Positions 45,298 through 54,723 of a stretch of 64,000 bases of DNA are shown here, piece after piece (the first letter of the stretch is position 1; the number at the start of each line of letters is the position of its first letter). The translations under genes were made by a program, and so were the position numbers. The notes below the pieces were generated by a model. It did not search any database and was not told where the DNA came from. It was given only the letters and a program-made list of their open reading frames with translations. This stretch comes from Devosia ginsengisoli (lineage in GTDB: Bacteria > Pseudomonadota > Alphaproteobacteria > Rhizobiales > Devosiaceae). Where the stretch lies: assembly GCF_024707105.1 (NCBI RefSeq), contig NZ_JANQAJ010000009.1, positions 62,001 to 126,000 on the forward strand. Direction: 5' to 3'.

Positions 45298-46194
45298 TCA
45301 GGTGAGCTGGTTGGCGGCGATGAAGGCGTCGAGCCTGGCCTGCTGGCTTGATGTCAGCGGCCAGGCCGAGGGCGGTCGGGTCGGCCCGCAATCACGACCC
45401 AGCGCCAGCAATGCCGCCTTGACCCCGGTGACATTGGTGCCGTTCATCTCCTCGGCGCGGATGTCCTCGAAGGCTTTCATACCGGCGATGAGCTGGTTGG
45501 CCTGCTTGTAATCACCCGCCTCCAGCGCTGCATGGATGGCCAACGAGCGTTCGGGCCAGACATTGATGAGGCCCGAGGTAAACCCACGAGCGCCCACGGC
45601 ATAAAAGGTCGGCGCCCAGACTTCGGCGAGCCCCCCGACCCAGACGATGCCCGGATCGCAGGCGGCGATCGCCTCGGCGAGCTTGAGCGGGTTGGGCGTC
45701 GCCCATTTGACGCCCTTGACGCCCGGACGGGCGCAAAGCTCGGCGATGGCCTTGGTGCCGATGGCATCATTGCGCAGATAGAGCATCATGGGCAGTCCGC
45801 CCGACGCATCGGCAATGGCATTCACGTAGTCGATGATGCCGCGCGGCGAGACGAAAGGATCGGGCGGCTGATGCACCATAAGCGCAGATGCACCGGCTGC
45901 CGCGGAGGCCTTCGCCAGGGCACAGGCATCGCGCAGCCCGCGCCCAATTCCCGCCAGCAACGGCGCGCGGCCAGCGACCAGCCCGGCCACCTCGCGCACC
46001 ATGGTCGCCGCTTCATCGGTGGTGAGGGCATAGAATTCGCCGGTATTGCCGTTGACGACAGGCATGTGCAGGCCCGCGCCGAGCGCGCGGTCGAGAATGG
46101 GAGCGAGGCGGGCGGGCGCGATATCGCCCTTGGCATCATAGGGAGTGACGAGAATGCCGGAAATGCCGGTCAGCGCCTGATCGAGGGACAGCAT
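45298..46194 (-). CDS. DapA-superfamily aldolase/dehydratase (2-keto-3-deoxy sugar acid type)
   Basis: This 298-residue class I aldolase-fold enzyme has the Schiff-base Lys163 in VKGVKWATP and Tyr139 in MMLYLRND; VVNGNTGEFYALT marks the carboxylate-binding loop. Enzymes of this superfamily in sugar-acid operons include 2-keto-3-deoxy-gluconate aldolase, L-2-keto-3-deoxyarabonate dehydratase and 5-keto-4-deoxy-glucarate dehydratase. The gene lies 18 bases after an IlvD/Edd dehydratase that would make the 2-keto-3-deoxy acid. Which sugar acid is used cannot be read from the sequence; pentonates and hexonates are both possible. Confidence 0.87.
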   Translation of the reverse strand: MLSLDQALTGISGILVTPYDAKGDIAPARLAPILDRALGAGLHMPVVNGNTGEFYALTTDEAATMVREVAGLVAGRAPLLAGIGRGLRDACALAKASAAAGASALMVHQPPDPFVSPRGIIDYVNAIADASGGLPMMLYLRNDAIGTKAIAELCARPGVKGVKWATPNPLKLAEAIAACDPGIVWVGGLAEVWAPTFYAVGARGFTSGLINVWPERSLAIHAALEAGDYKQANQLIAGMKAFEDIRAEEMNGTNVTGVKAALLALGRDCGPTRPPSAWPLTSSQQARLDAFIAANQLT

Positions 46195-46212
46195 GGGAAT
46201 GGACCTTGATAG

Positions 46213-47943
46213 CTAGAAAATATCGGGTTCGCCGGCGGCAGCGCCGAAATCGCGTTCGAGGAAATCGAAATCGCAGCCCTTGTCGGCCTGGGTGACATGC
46301 TGGCTGTACATCCAGCCCCAACCGCGTTCGAAACGGGGCCCGGGCGGCGACCAGGCCGCGCGGCGCCGCTCCAGCTCGTCCTCGGCAACCAGCATGTCGA
46401 GGCGTCGATTGGGCAGATCCAGGCGTACGATATCGCCAGTCTTCAGCAGGGCCAGCGGCCCGCCGACATGGGATTCGGGCGCCACATGCAGCACGCAGGC
46501 GCCATAGGACGTGCCGGACATGCGGGCATCGGAAATGCGCAGCATATCGCGGTGCCCCTGCTTGATCAGCGCCTTGGGAATGGGAAGCATGCCCCATTCC
46601 GGCATGCCCGGCCCGCCTTTCGGCCCGGCATTGCGCAGCACCAGAACATGATCCGGCGTGATGTCGAGGTTTTCGTCCTCCACCGCATTCTTCATCTCGG
46701 GATAGCTGTCAAAGACCAGCGCGGGACCTTGGTGAACGTGGAATTTCACGTCACAGGCCGCCGGCTTGATAACCGCGCCATCGGGACAGAGATTGCCCCG
46801 CAGGACCGCCAGCGAGCCCTCGTGATAGACCGGATTCGAGAGCGGCCGGATGACATCGTCATTATAGACCACGGCATCCGCGATATTTTCACCCACCGTC
46901 TTGCCGTTGACGGTGAGGCAGGACGTATCAAGCCGGTCGGCAATCTGCTTCATCAATGCCCGCAGCCCGCCAGCAAAGTAGAAGTCTTCCATCAGATAGT
47001 CCTTACCCGACGGCCGGACATTGGCGAGCAGCGGGGTTACCCGGCCCAGCGCATCGAGCTCGTCGAGGCCGAGATCGACACCGGCGCGGCGCGCCACCGC
47101 TATCAGATGCACCACCGCATTGGTCGAGCAGCCCGTCGCCATGGCAACGATAGCCGCATTGCGCACTGACTCCGCGGTGACGATGCGGGCCGGCGTCAGA
47201 TCCTCCCAGACCATGTCGACAATCCGCCGGCCACAATCCGCTGCCATGCGGGAATGTCCCGAATCCACCGCCGGGATCGAGGAGGCGCCCGGCAGGGTGA
47301 GGCCCAGCGCATCGGTAATGGCCGTCATGGTGGATGCCGTACCCATGGTCATGCATACGCCGGCCGAACGGGCTATGCCGCCCTGCAGGCCCCGCCATTG
47401 TTCGTCGCTGACATTGCCGGCGCGCCGCTCGTCCCAGAATTTCCAGGCGTCGGACCCCGACCCCAGCACCGTGCCGGCATAGTTGCCGCGCAGCATGGGG
47501 CCGGCCGGCAGGAAGATCATCGGAATGCCGGCAGTGAGCGCCCCCATCACCAGCCCCGGCGTGGTCTTGTCGCAACCGCCCATCAGCACCACGCCATCGA
47601 GCGGGTGGGAGCGGATCATCTCCTCGGTCTCCATGGCCAGCAGGTTGCGATAGAGCATGGAGGTTGGCTTGGTGAAACTCTCATCCACCGACAGCGTCGG
47701 CAGCTCGACCGCGAATCCGCCGGCCTGCGCCACACCGCGTTTGACCGACTGGACACGCTCGGGGAAATGGCTGTGACACGAATTGAGCTCGGACCAGGTA
47801 TTGAGGATGCCGATTACCGGCCTGCCCATGAAATCCTCTTCCGAATAGCCCAGTTGCATCAGCCGCGACCGATGCCCGAAGCTGCGCAGATCATCCGGCG
47901 CGAACCACCGGGCCGACCGCAGGTCTGCTGCCGTTTTGACCAT
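46213..47943 (-). CDS. IlvD/Edd-family sugar-acid dehydratase
   Basis: This 576-residue dehydratase of the dihydroxy-acid dehydratase superfamily has the three cysteines expected for the [2Fe-2S] cluster (LNSCHSH, GGCDKTTPG and GVCMTMGTAS), the GCSTNAVVHLIAVAR segment and a C-terminal MSGTSYGACVLHVAPE loop. The length and the DKTTPG pattern match the sugar-acid subgroup (arabonate, xylonate, gluconate or galactonate dehydratase) rather than IlvD of branched amino-acid synthesis. I place the start at ATG 47943, five bases after GGAGGAG; the longer frame to 48027 crosses an operator. It is the first gene of the operon with the DapA-like and RraA-like genes. Confidence 0.9.
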   Translation of the reverse strand: MVKTAADLRSARWFAPDDLRSFGHRSRLMQLGYSEEDFMGRPVIGILNTWSELNSCHSHFPERVQSVKRGVAQAGGFAVELPTLSVDESFTKPTSMLYRNLLAMETEEMIRSHPLDGVVLMGGCDKTTPGLVMGALTAGIPMIFLPAGPMLRGNYAGTVLGSGSDAWKFWDERRAGNVSDEQWRGLQGGIARSAGVCMTMGTASTMTAITDALGLTLPGASSIPAVDSGHSRMAADCGRRIVDMVWEDLTPARIVTAESVRNAAIVAMATGCSTNAVVHLIAVARRAGVDLGLDELDALGRVTPLLANVRPSGKDYLMEDFYFAGGLRALMKQIADRLDTSCLTVNGKTVGENIADAVVYNDDVIRPLSNPVYHEGSLAVLRGNLCPDGAVIKPAACDVKFHVHQGPALVFDSYPEMKNAVEDENLDITPDHVLVLRNAGPKGGPGMPEWGMLPIPKALIKQGHRDMLRISDARMSGTSYGACVLHVAPESHVGGPLALLKTGDIVRLDLPNRRLDMLVAEDELERRRAAWSPPGPRFERGWGWMYSQHVTQADKGCDFDFLERDFGAAAGEPDIF

Positions 47944-47968
47944 CATTCTCCTCCGTCGTCGGCCTCTG

Positions 47969-47982
47969 TGTATGCGCATACA
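47969..47982. promoter_or_regulatory. LacI-type operator O1, perfect 14-base palindrome
   Basis: TGTATGCGCATACA is an exact palindrome located 26 bases upstream of the dehydratase start codon. A near-identical copy lies at 48061-48074. The LacI gene opposite is the obvious binder. Confidence 0.75.
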
Positions 47983-48060
47983 TTTTATACTGTCAAGACG
48001 ACAGGCGATTGGAACCAGAGTTCTCAACGTTGACAGATGACGCCGCTATGCCGCATCAAA

Positions 48061-48074
48061 TGGATGCGCATACA
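48061..48074. promoter_or_regulatory. LacI-type operator O2
   Basis: TGGATGCGCATACA differs from the upstream perfect palindrome by one base. The centres are 92 bases apart, suitable for looping between two bound dimers in the divergent control region. Confidence 0.7.
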
Positions 48075-48164
48075 ATTCTGCTCCCGATGACTTCACCATT
48101 CGCTTTCCGATGTCGAAAACCGCCGGTGCTTGGCGCTTCATTGACGCTGGGGTAAGAGCGTTCC

Positions 48165-49196
48165 ATGACCGATCGCACTAAGGCCACCGATCAGCTTCGC
48201 CGCAGCAGCGGAGTCACCATGACCGATGTCGGGCGCCTGGCCGGCGTCTCCCAGGTCACGGTCTCCCGCGCCCTCTCGTCGCCGCAAAAGGTGTCACCCC
48301 AGACCTTGCAGCGCATCGAGGATGCTATCCGCCAGACGGGCTATGTGCCCAATGCCGTGGCCGGCGCATTGGCCTCGAACAAGAGCAATCTCGTGGCCGC
48401 CCTCATGCCCTCGGTCACCAACATCGTATATTCCAGCATGCTCCATGCCTTTTCGGACATCATGTGGGGCCACGGCTACCAGATCATGTTTTCCGAGACC
48501 GGCTTCGATCTCGACCGCGAAGAAAAGGCGATTGCCACCCATCTCTCGCGTCGTCCCGATGCGATGCTGCTCACCGGTATACACCATAGTCCGGGCGCGC
48601 GGCGCATGCTCGTCAATACCGGCATTCCCGTAGTGGAAGTCTGGGACATCACCGATACCCCGATCGATTGCTGCGTCGGCTTCTCCCATGCCGGCGCCGG
48701 CATCGCCGCAGCGGACTTCGCCATCGGGGCGGGCTATCGGCATGCGGTCACCATCACCGCCGGCGACGAACGCGCCCGCCGTCGCCGCGACGCTTTCACC
48801 ACCCGCTTCGCCAAGCTGTCGCAGACAGAAGTGCCGGCGGTGGATTTCGACACCTCCGCCTCGCTTGGCCTCGGACGTCAGGCACTGGCCCGGGTTCTGG
48901 AACAGGGCGTATCGCCCGGCACGGTGCTGTTCTGCAGTTCCGACCAATTCGCCCAGGGTTTGCTTGCGGAAGCGGCTGCACGCGGGTTGTCGGTGCCGCG
49001 GGATATCGCGGTCATCGGTTTCGGTGACCAGGAATTTGCCGCCTATACCGAGCCATCCCTGACCAGTATCCGCATCGACCGCCAGATACTGGGGCAACTG
49101 GCCGCCAATGCCCTGGTGGATCGCTTCGCTATCGGCACGACGCTGAACGCCGTTCACGACGTGGGATTTGAACTCGTCCGGCGCGCTTCCGCATGA
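48165..49196 (+). CDS. LacI/GntR-type repressor of the sugar-acid operon
   Basis: This 343-residue LacI-family regulator has a helix-turn-helix with VTMTDVGRLAGVSQVTVSRA (about residues 17-36) and the hinge region TGYVPNAVAGALASNKS. Its sensor domain has CCVGFSHAGAGIAAADFAI and IAVIGFGDQEFAAYTEPSLT, which matches the gluconate repressor (GntR) branch of the LacI family. It is divergent from the dehydratase operon with two palindromic operators between, which supports direct control, probably released by a sugar acid or its phosphorylated form. Confidence 0.9.
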   Translation: MTDRTKATDQLRRSSGVTMTDVGRLAGVSQVTVSRALSSPQKVSPQTLQRIEDAIRQTGYVPNAVAGALASNKSNLVAALMPSVTNIVYSSMLHAFSDIMWGHGYQIMFSETGFDLDREEKAIATHLSRRPDAMLLTGIHHSPGARRMLVNTGIPVVEVWDITDTPIDCCVGFSHAGAGIAAADFAIGAGYRHAVTITAGDERARRRRDAFTTRFAKLSQTEVPAVDFDTSASLGLGRQALARVLEQGVSPGTVLFCSSDQFAQGLLAEAAARGLSVPRDIAVIGFGDQEFAAYTEPSLTSIRIDRQILGQLAANALVDRFAIGTTLNAVHDVGFELVRRASA

Positions 49197-49383
49197 CAAT
49201 TGCGGCATGAGTCTTATTGTCAGCCGCATTCGCCCTTTCTGCCGGTAGACCGCAAATGCGACAATGAGATACACCTGCCGCTGACGAGGAATCATTCATA
49301 TTCGTCATCATGCCTGCGATGATGTCTTCATGGCAGAAAGCTGATTCTAAAACATGAGGAACTGAACGCTGGAATTCGATGAC

Positions 49384-52311
49384 ATGATGCTTATTGCCCT
49401 GATTGGCTTGCCGTTTCTCGGTAGCGTGATTGCAGCACTGCTACCGTCGGGCGCGCGCACCGGGGCGGCGATCCTGGCCGGGTTGGTTGCACTTGTCTGT
49501 CTTGCTCTGGCGGTCTTCAGCTATTCCGGCATTGCCGGTGGAGAGGTCGTCCGCCACGACATTGCGTGGCTGCCCGATCTGGGGCTGAACCTGGTTCTCA
49601 GGCTGAACGGGCTCTCCTGGCTCTTCGCCATAATGATCACCGGGATCGGCTTTCTCGTCGTGCTCTATGCGCGCTACTACATGTCACCAAAAGATCCGGT
49701 GCCGCGCTTCTTCTCTTTCCTGCTGGCCTTCATGGGCGCCATGCTCGGCATCGTGCTGTCGGGCAATCTGATCCAGTTGGTGATGTTCTGGGAACTGACC
49801 GGCATCTTCTCCTTCCTGCTGATCGGCTACTGGCACCACAATGCGGGTGCGCGCGACGGCGCGCGCATGGCGCTGATCGTGACCGGCACGGGCGGGTTGG
49901 CACTGCTGGTGGCCATGCTGCTCATCGGCCATATCGTGGGCAGCTATGACCTCGATGTGGTGCTGGCTTCGGGCGACACGATCCGCGACCATCCGTTCTA
50001 CCTGCCGACACTGCTCCTGGTTCTGCTGGCGGCATTCACCAAGAGCGCTCAGTTTCCCTTCCAGTTCTGGCTGCCGCGGGCCATGGCGGCGCCGACGCCG
50101 GTCTCGGCCTATCTGCACTCGGCCACCATGGTGAAGGCCGGTGTCTTCCTGCTGGTCCTGCTTTGGCCGGTCATGGCGGGAACCCAGGCCTGGCAGTTGA
50201 TCGTCACCTATACCGGCCTTGCCACCCTGCTGATCGGCGCCTATTCGGCGATTTTCCAGCAGGACCTCAAGGGCGTGCTGGCCTATTCCACCATCAGCCA
50301 TCTCGGTCTCATCACCGCCCTTATCGGCATGAGTTCGCCGCTGGCCCTGGTGGCCGCCATTTTCCATATCGCCAACCACGCCACGTTCAAGGCGTCGCTC
50401 TTCATGGCGGCGGGCATCATCGACCACGAAACCGGCACGCGCGATATCCGCCGCCTCAGCGGGCTATTCCGCTTCATGCCATTTACCGCGACCCTGGCCA
50501 TGGTCGCCGCGGCCGCCATGGCGGGCGTACCGCTGCTCAACGGCTTCCTGTCCAAGGAAATGTTCTTCGCCGAAACCGCCATCAAGAACACCAACCCCTT
50601 CGTCGATGTCTCCCTGCCCTTCGCCGCCGTCCTGGGAAGCCTGTTCGCGGTCACCTATTCGCTGCGCTTCATTCATGGCGTCTTCTTCGGCCCGCCGCCG
50701 ACCGAGCTCGACCGCGTACCCCATGAGCCGCCGGCCCTGATGCGCCGGCCCATCGAAATCCTGGTGTTGATCTGCCTTCTGGTCGGCATCATTCCCGGCG
50801 TTGCCATCGGCCCCTATCTCGGCGCGGCAGTACTCTCCGTGTTGGGGCCGGAGGCGCCATATTACAGCCTCGCCATCTGGCACGGCTTCACCACGCCGCT
50901 GTTGATGAGCCTGGTGGCGCTTGTCGGCGGAGTGCTGCTCTATTTCCTGCTGCAGAAATACCTGGCGCGGGGCATCGACGGAGCGCCGCTGATCGACGAC
51001 CTGATCGGCCCGCGCACGTTCGAGCGCCTCCTCATCCTGCTCTCGGTGCGCTGGGCCAAGACGCTCGAACGCGTCTTCGGTACGCGGCGGCTGCAGCCGC
51101 AGTTGGCCATATTGGTCGGCATTGCGGTCGTGGCCGGGGCTGCCCCATTCCTTGGCGCTTCCGGCAGGGTCAGCCTCTCGCTCGAAGGCGCCGATCTGGC
51201 CCTGGCGCTGGTCTGGGTGATCGGCACGACCTGCGCCATTGGCGCCGCGATTCAGGCAAAATATCACCGGCTGGCCGCGCTTATGCTGATGAGCGGCGCC
51301 GGGCTGGCCACCTGCATCACCTTCGTCTGGTTCTCGGCGCCCGACCTGGCATTGACCCAATTGTTGGTCGAAGTCGTCACCACCGTCCTGATCCTGCTGG
51401 GCCTGCGCTGGCTGCCCAAGCGCCGGCAGGATGCCAATATCGACGTGGCCAAATCGCGCGGGGCCCGGTTCCGGCGCGCCCGCGACGTGGCCCTCGCCAT
51501 CATGTCGGGTACCGGCCTGGCCTTCATGGCCTATGCGGTCATGACCCGTGACGCTCCCCGAAGCATTGCCAGCTTCTTCGTGGAAAATGCCTATGCGCTG
51601 GGCGGCGGGCACAATGTGGTCAACGTCATCCTCGTCGATTTCCGCGGCTTCGATACTTTGGGCGAGATCACCGTGCTCGGTATCGTGGCACTGACGACAT
51701 TCGCCCTGCTACGACGCTTCCGCCCCGCGGCGGACAGTATCGAGCGTCCCGAGCAGCAGGTCATCCAGAGCGGTTTCGAGGGACAGCGCAGCGCCGATGC
51801 CGAAGGCACGATCCTGTCCGATTTCCTGTTCGTGCCATCGGTCATCATGCGCTGGCTGTTCCCTGTCATCATCGTGTTGGCGATCTACCTGTTCCTGCGC
51901 GGGCACGATCAGCCGGGCGGCGGCTTCATCGCCGGAATCACCATGTCGATCGCCTTCGTGCTGCAATATCTCGCCGGCGGTACGCGCTGGGTCGAAGACC
52001 GGCTGCGTATCCTGCCTACCTACTGGATCGGCGCCGGCCTGTTGCTGGCGCTGCTCACCGGCCTCGGCTCGTGGCTGTTCGGCTATCCGTTCCTCACGAC
52101 GAGCTTCCGCTATCTCGACCTGCCGCTGTTCGGCAAGATACCCATGGCGACGGCACTATTGTTCGACCTCGGCGTCTTCATCCTCGTCGTTGGCGCAACC
52201 GTGCTGATCCTCGTTGCGATCGCCCACCAATCCATCCGCGGCGCCAAGCCTGCACGATTGCGGCCGGCGCGTGTCGACACCCCGCCCGCCACGAATGCGG
52301 AGGCCGAGTGA
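49384..52311 (+). CDS. MrpA-MrpB fusion subunit of the Mrp Na+/H+ antiporter (PhaAB type)
   Basis: This 975-residue, highly hydrophobic protein's first 780 residues are MrpA. They are homologous to complex I NuoL, with the conserved TGIFSFLLIGYWH, KSAQFPFQFWLPRAMAAPTP and LAYSTISHLGLITALIG segments. The C-terminal part (about 815-950), starting near FLFVPSVIMRWLFPVIIV, is an MrpB/MnhB domain with GHDQPGGGFIAGI. Such A-B fusions are usual in rhizobia (PhaAB). It forms the proton/ion-translocating core of the seven-subunit antiporter. The next gene overlaps its stop (TGATG). Upstream there are 187 bases after the LacI gene, where its promoter must lie. Confidence 0.93.
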   Translation: MMLIALIGLPFLGSVIAALLPSGARTGAAILAGLVALVCLALAVFSYSGIAGGEVVRHDIAWLPDLGLNLVLRLNGLSWLFAIMITGIGFLVVLYARYYMSPKDPVPRFFSFLLAFMGAMLGIVLSGNLIQLVMFWELTGIFSFLLIGYWHHNAGARDGARMALIVTGTGGLALLVAMLLIGHIVGSYDLDVVLASGDTIRDHPFYLPTLLLVLLAAFTKSAQFPFQFWLPRAMAAPTPVSAYLHSATMVKAGVFLLVLLWPVMAGTQAWQLIVTYTGLATLLIGAYSAIFQQDLKGVLAYSTISHLGLITALIGMSSPLALVAAIFHIANHATFKASLFMAAGIIDHETGTRDIRRLSGLFRFMPFTATLAMVAAAAMAGVPLLNGFLSKEMFFAETAIKNTNPFVDVSLPFAAVLGSLFAVTYSLRFIHGVFFGPPPTELDRVPHEPPALMRRPIEILVLICLLVGIIPGVAIGPYLGAAVLSVLGPEAPYYSLAIWHGFTTPLLMSLVALVGGVLLYFLLQKYLARGIDGAPLIDDLIGPRTFERLLILLSVRWAKTLERVFGTRRLQPQLAILVGIAVVAGAAPFLGASGRVSLSLEGADLALALVWVIGTTCAIGAAIQAKYHRLAALMLMSGAGLATCITFVWFSAPDLALTQLLVEVVTTVLILLGLRWLPKRRQDANIDVAKSRGARFRRARDVALAIMSGTGLAFMAYAVMTRDAPRSIASFFVENAYALGGGHNVVNVILVDFRGFDTLGEITVLGIVALTTFALLRRFRPAADSIERPEQQVIQSGFEGQRSADAEGTILSDFLFVPSVIMRWLFPVIIVLAIYLFLRGHDQPGGGFIAGITMSIAFVLQYLAGGTRWVEDRLRILPTYWIGAGLLLALLTGLGSWLFGYPFLTTSFRYLDLPLFGKIPMATALLFDLGVFILVVGATVLILVAIAHQSIRGAKPARLRPARVDTPPATNAEAE

Positions 52312-52643
52312 TGGAAGCAATCCTGGCAATCAGTATCGGCGTCCTCGCCGGTTCGGGCGTGTGGCTGCTGCTGCGCCCCCGCAGCTTCCAGGTCATTATC
52401 GGGCTGTCGCTGATATCCTATGCGGTCAATCTCTTCATCTTCAGCATGGGCGGGCTGAAGACTGACGCGGCGCCCATCGTCGATGGCATTGCCGATGCGT
52501 CCGCCTATGCCGATCCGGTGCCGCAGGCGCTGGTGCTCACGGCCATCGTCATCGGCTTTGCCATGACCGCACTTTTCCTCGTCGTACTGCTCGCCGCCCG
52601 CGGCCTGACCGGTACCGACCATGTCGACGGGCAGGAACGCTGA
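52311..52643 (+). CDS. MrpC subunit of the Na+/H+ antiporter (NuoK-like)
   Basis: This 110-residue subunit has three membrane helices (about residues 3-20, 28-48 and 70-95) and belongs to the NuoK/MnhC family (GLSLISYAVNLFIFSMG; DPVPQALVLTAIVIGFAMTA). It starts at the ATG overlapping the stop of the A-B gene, and its own stop overlaps the start of mrpD. The longer frame starting at 52071 lies inside the previous gene and is not used. Confidence 0.92.
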   Translation: MEAILAISIGVLAGSGVWLLLRPRSFQVIIGLSLISYAVNLFIFSMGGLKTDAAPIVDGIADASAYADPVPQALVLTAIVIGFAMTALFLVVLLAARGLTGTDHVDGQER

Positions 52644-54244
52644 TGATGGAAAGCCTGTTCGCCCACATCGCCATCCTGCCCATCGTGCTGCCGATGCTGG
52701 CCGGCATCGTGCTGGTGCTGATCGAAGATCGTCATCACCGGACCAAGCTGGTCATCGATATCGTCGCCACCGTTCTGCTGCTTGTCGTGGCGCTGGCGCT
52801 GCTGGTCAACGTCAACAATGGCGGACCGAACCTCAGCACCTACCGGCTCGGCGACTGGCCGGTGCCGTTCGGCATCGTGCTGGTGGCTGATCCTTTGGCC
52901 GCGCTCATGGTGCTGCTGACCGCTATCCTGGCGCTGAGCACGATCGTCTTTTCGGTCGCCCGCTGGCACCGCGCCGGCTCGCATTTCCACAGCCTGTTCC
53001 AGCTTTTGCTGATGGGGCTGAACGGGGCCTTTCTCACCGGCGACCTGTTCAATCTCTTCGTGTTCTTTGAAGTGCTGCTGGCCGCGTCCTACGGCCTAAT
53101 GCTGCATGGCTCGGGTACGGTGCGGATCAAGGCTGGCCTGCACTATATCGCCGTCAACCTGGCCACCTCGTCGCTGTTCCTGATCGGCGTGAGCCTCATC
53201 TATGGGGTGACCGGCACGCTCAACATGGCCGACCTGGCGCACCGCATTCCGCTGATCCCCGAAGAGAGCCGCATGCTGTTCGAGGCTGGCGCCGCGATCC
53301 TGGGCATCGCCTTCCTGGTCAAGGCCGGCATGTGGCCGCTGAGCTTCTGGCTGCCGACCACCTATGCGGCGGCCAGCCCGCCGGTGGCGGCGATGTTCGC
53401 CATCATGAGCAAGGTCGGCATCTATGTGGTGCTGCGGCTGTCATTGCTGCTGTTCGGCGAAGGCGCAGCGGCGCATCCGGGCGAACAATGGCTGCTCTAT
53501 GGTGGCATAGCGACCATAGCCTTCGGCACTGTCGGCGTGCTGTCCTCGCAGGCAACGGCCCGCATGGCAGCGTTCTGCGTATTGGTATCGTCGGGCACGC
53601 TGCTGGCCATGATCGGCTACGAGAATGCCGGGGTGACCGCCGGTGCGCTCTATTACCTCGTCAGCTCGACGCTCGCCCTTTCCTGTATGTTTCTCCTTGC
53701 CGAACTGGTGGAGCGCGGCCGCAGCAGCGAAGCGGACGTCCTGGCCGTGACGCTCGAGGCATTCGGTGACGACGAGGAGCCGGCTCACGACGAAGAGATC
53801 GGCATTGCCACCCCGCTGACCCTGGCCATGCTGGGCATCGCCTTTCTGTGCTGCGCGCTGGTGATTGCCGGCATGCCGCCATTCTCGGGCTTCATCGCCA
53901 AATTCGCCATGATCGGTGCCGTGCTCAATCCGCAGGGGTTGGGCGCGAGCGTCGGCATCTCCATCACGAGCTGGGTGCTGGTGGCGCTGCTGATCATTTC
54001 GGGGCTGGCAGCGACCATCGCCATGCTGCGTGCGGGCATCAATATTTTCTGGGTAACATTCGACGGCGAAGTGCCGCGCGTCAGCATTGCAGAAATGCTG
54101 CCGGTTCTGCTGCTGCTCGGGCTCTGCGTGATATTGACCGTGCTGGCCGGCCCGGCCATGGGCTATATGCAGGCCACTGCGCAATATCTGCACGTGCCGA
54201 CCGACTATGTCGGCGCCTTGCTCGGTGAGGGGGGCATGCCATGA
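52643..54244 (+). CDS. MrpD subunit of the Na+/H+ antiporter (NuoM/N-like)
   Basis: This 533-residue protein has about 14 membrane helices and is homologous to complex I NuoN/NuoM. Marks include FNLFVFFEVLLAASYGLMLHG, the lysine-bearing helix FLVKAGMWPLSFWLPTTYA and CALVIAGMPPFSGFIAKFAM. It provides a second ion path in the antiporter beside MrpA. Between about residues 355 and 390 it has an acidic loop (DVLAVTLEAFGDDEEPAHDE). The ATG overlaps the mrpC stop, and its own stop overlaps mrpE. Confidence 0.93.
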   Translation: MMESLFAHIAILPIVLPMLAGIVLVLIEDRHHRTKLVIDIVATVLLLVVALALLVNVNNGGPNLSTYRLGDWPVPFGIVLVADPLAALMVLLTAILALSTIVFSVARWHRAGSHFHSLFQLLLMGLNGAFLTGDLFNLFVFFEVLLAASYGLMLHGSGTVRIKAGLHYIAVNLATSSLFLIGVSLIYGVTGTLNMADLAHRIPLIPEESRMLFEAGAAILGIAFLVKAGMWPLSFWLPTTYAAASPPVAAMFAIMSKVGIYVVLRLSLLLFGEGAAAHPGEQWLLYGGIATIAFGTVGVLSSQATARMAAFCVLVSSGTLLAMIGYENAGVTAGALYYLVSSTLALSCMFLLAELVERGRSSEADVLAVTLEAFGDDEEPAHDEEIGIATPLTLAMLGIAFLCCALVIAGMPPFSGFIAKFAMIGAVLNPQGLGASVGISITSWVLVALLIISGLAATIAMLRAGINIFWVTFDGEVPRVSIAEMLPVLLLLGLCVILTVLAGPAMGYMQATAQYLHVPTDYVGALLGEGGMP

Positions 54245-54723
54245 GACGCCTGCTGCCCTATCCCCTGCTTTGGGCCGGCCTCTTTGCCATGTGGCTGCTG
54301 CTCGCCGGCAGCCTCGCACCGGGACAGATACTGCTCGGCGCCATTATCGCCACCCTTGCCTGCCGGGCCGTTGTGCTGCTCGATCCGCCCAAGGCGCGCA
54401 TGCGCCGGCCGGGCACTATCCTGCGGCTGATCGGCACTCTAATCGTCGATATCGTGGTGTCCAACATTGCCGTGCTCAGGCTGATCCTGAGCGGCCGGCA
54501 GCCGCGCTCTGCATTCGTGACGATCCCCCTCGATCTGGAAGACCCGAACGGCCTCGCCATCCTGTCAGGCATCGTCACCGCCACACCGGGCAGCGCCTGG
54601 ATCCACTATGACTCGATCCTGCACAGCGTAACGATCCATATTCTGGATACCGAGGATCCGGAGGCCTGGGCCGCAACGCTCAGACGCGATTACGAACAGC
54701 GGCTGGTGGAGATTTTCCAATGA
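54241..54723 (+). CDS. MrpE subunit of the Na+/H+ antiporter
   Basis: This 160-residue subunit of the MnhE family has two or three N-terminal helices followed by a cytoplasmic domain (SAFVTIPLDLEDPNGLAILS, TATPGSAW, HILDTEDPEAW). The TPGS/W pattern is typical of MrpE. It starts by ATGA overlap with mrpD and ends overlapping mrpF. It is needed for antiporter assembly. Confidence 0.92.
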   Translation: MRRLLPYPLLWAGLFAMWLLLAGSLAPGQILLGAIIATLACRAVVLLDPPKARMRRPGTILRLIGTLIVDIVVSNIAVLRLILSGRQPRSAFVTIPLDLEDPNGLAILSGIVTATPGSAWIHYDSILHSVTIHILDTEDPEAWAATLRRDYEQRLVEIFQ

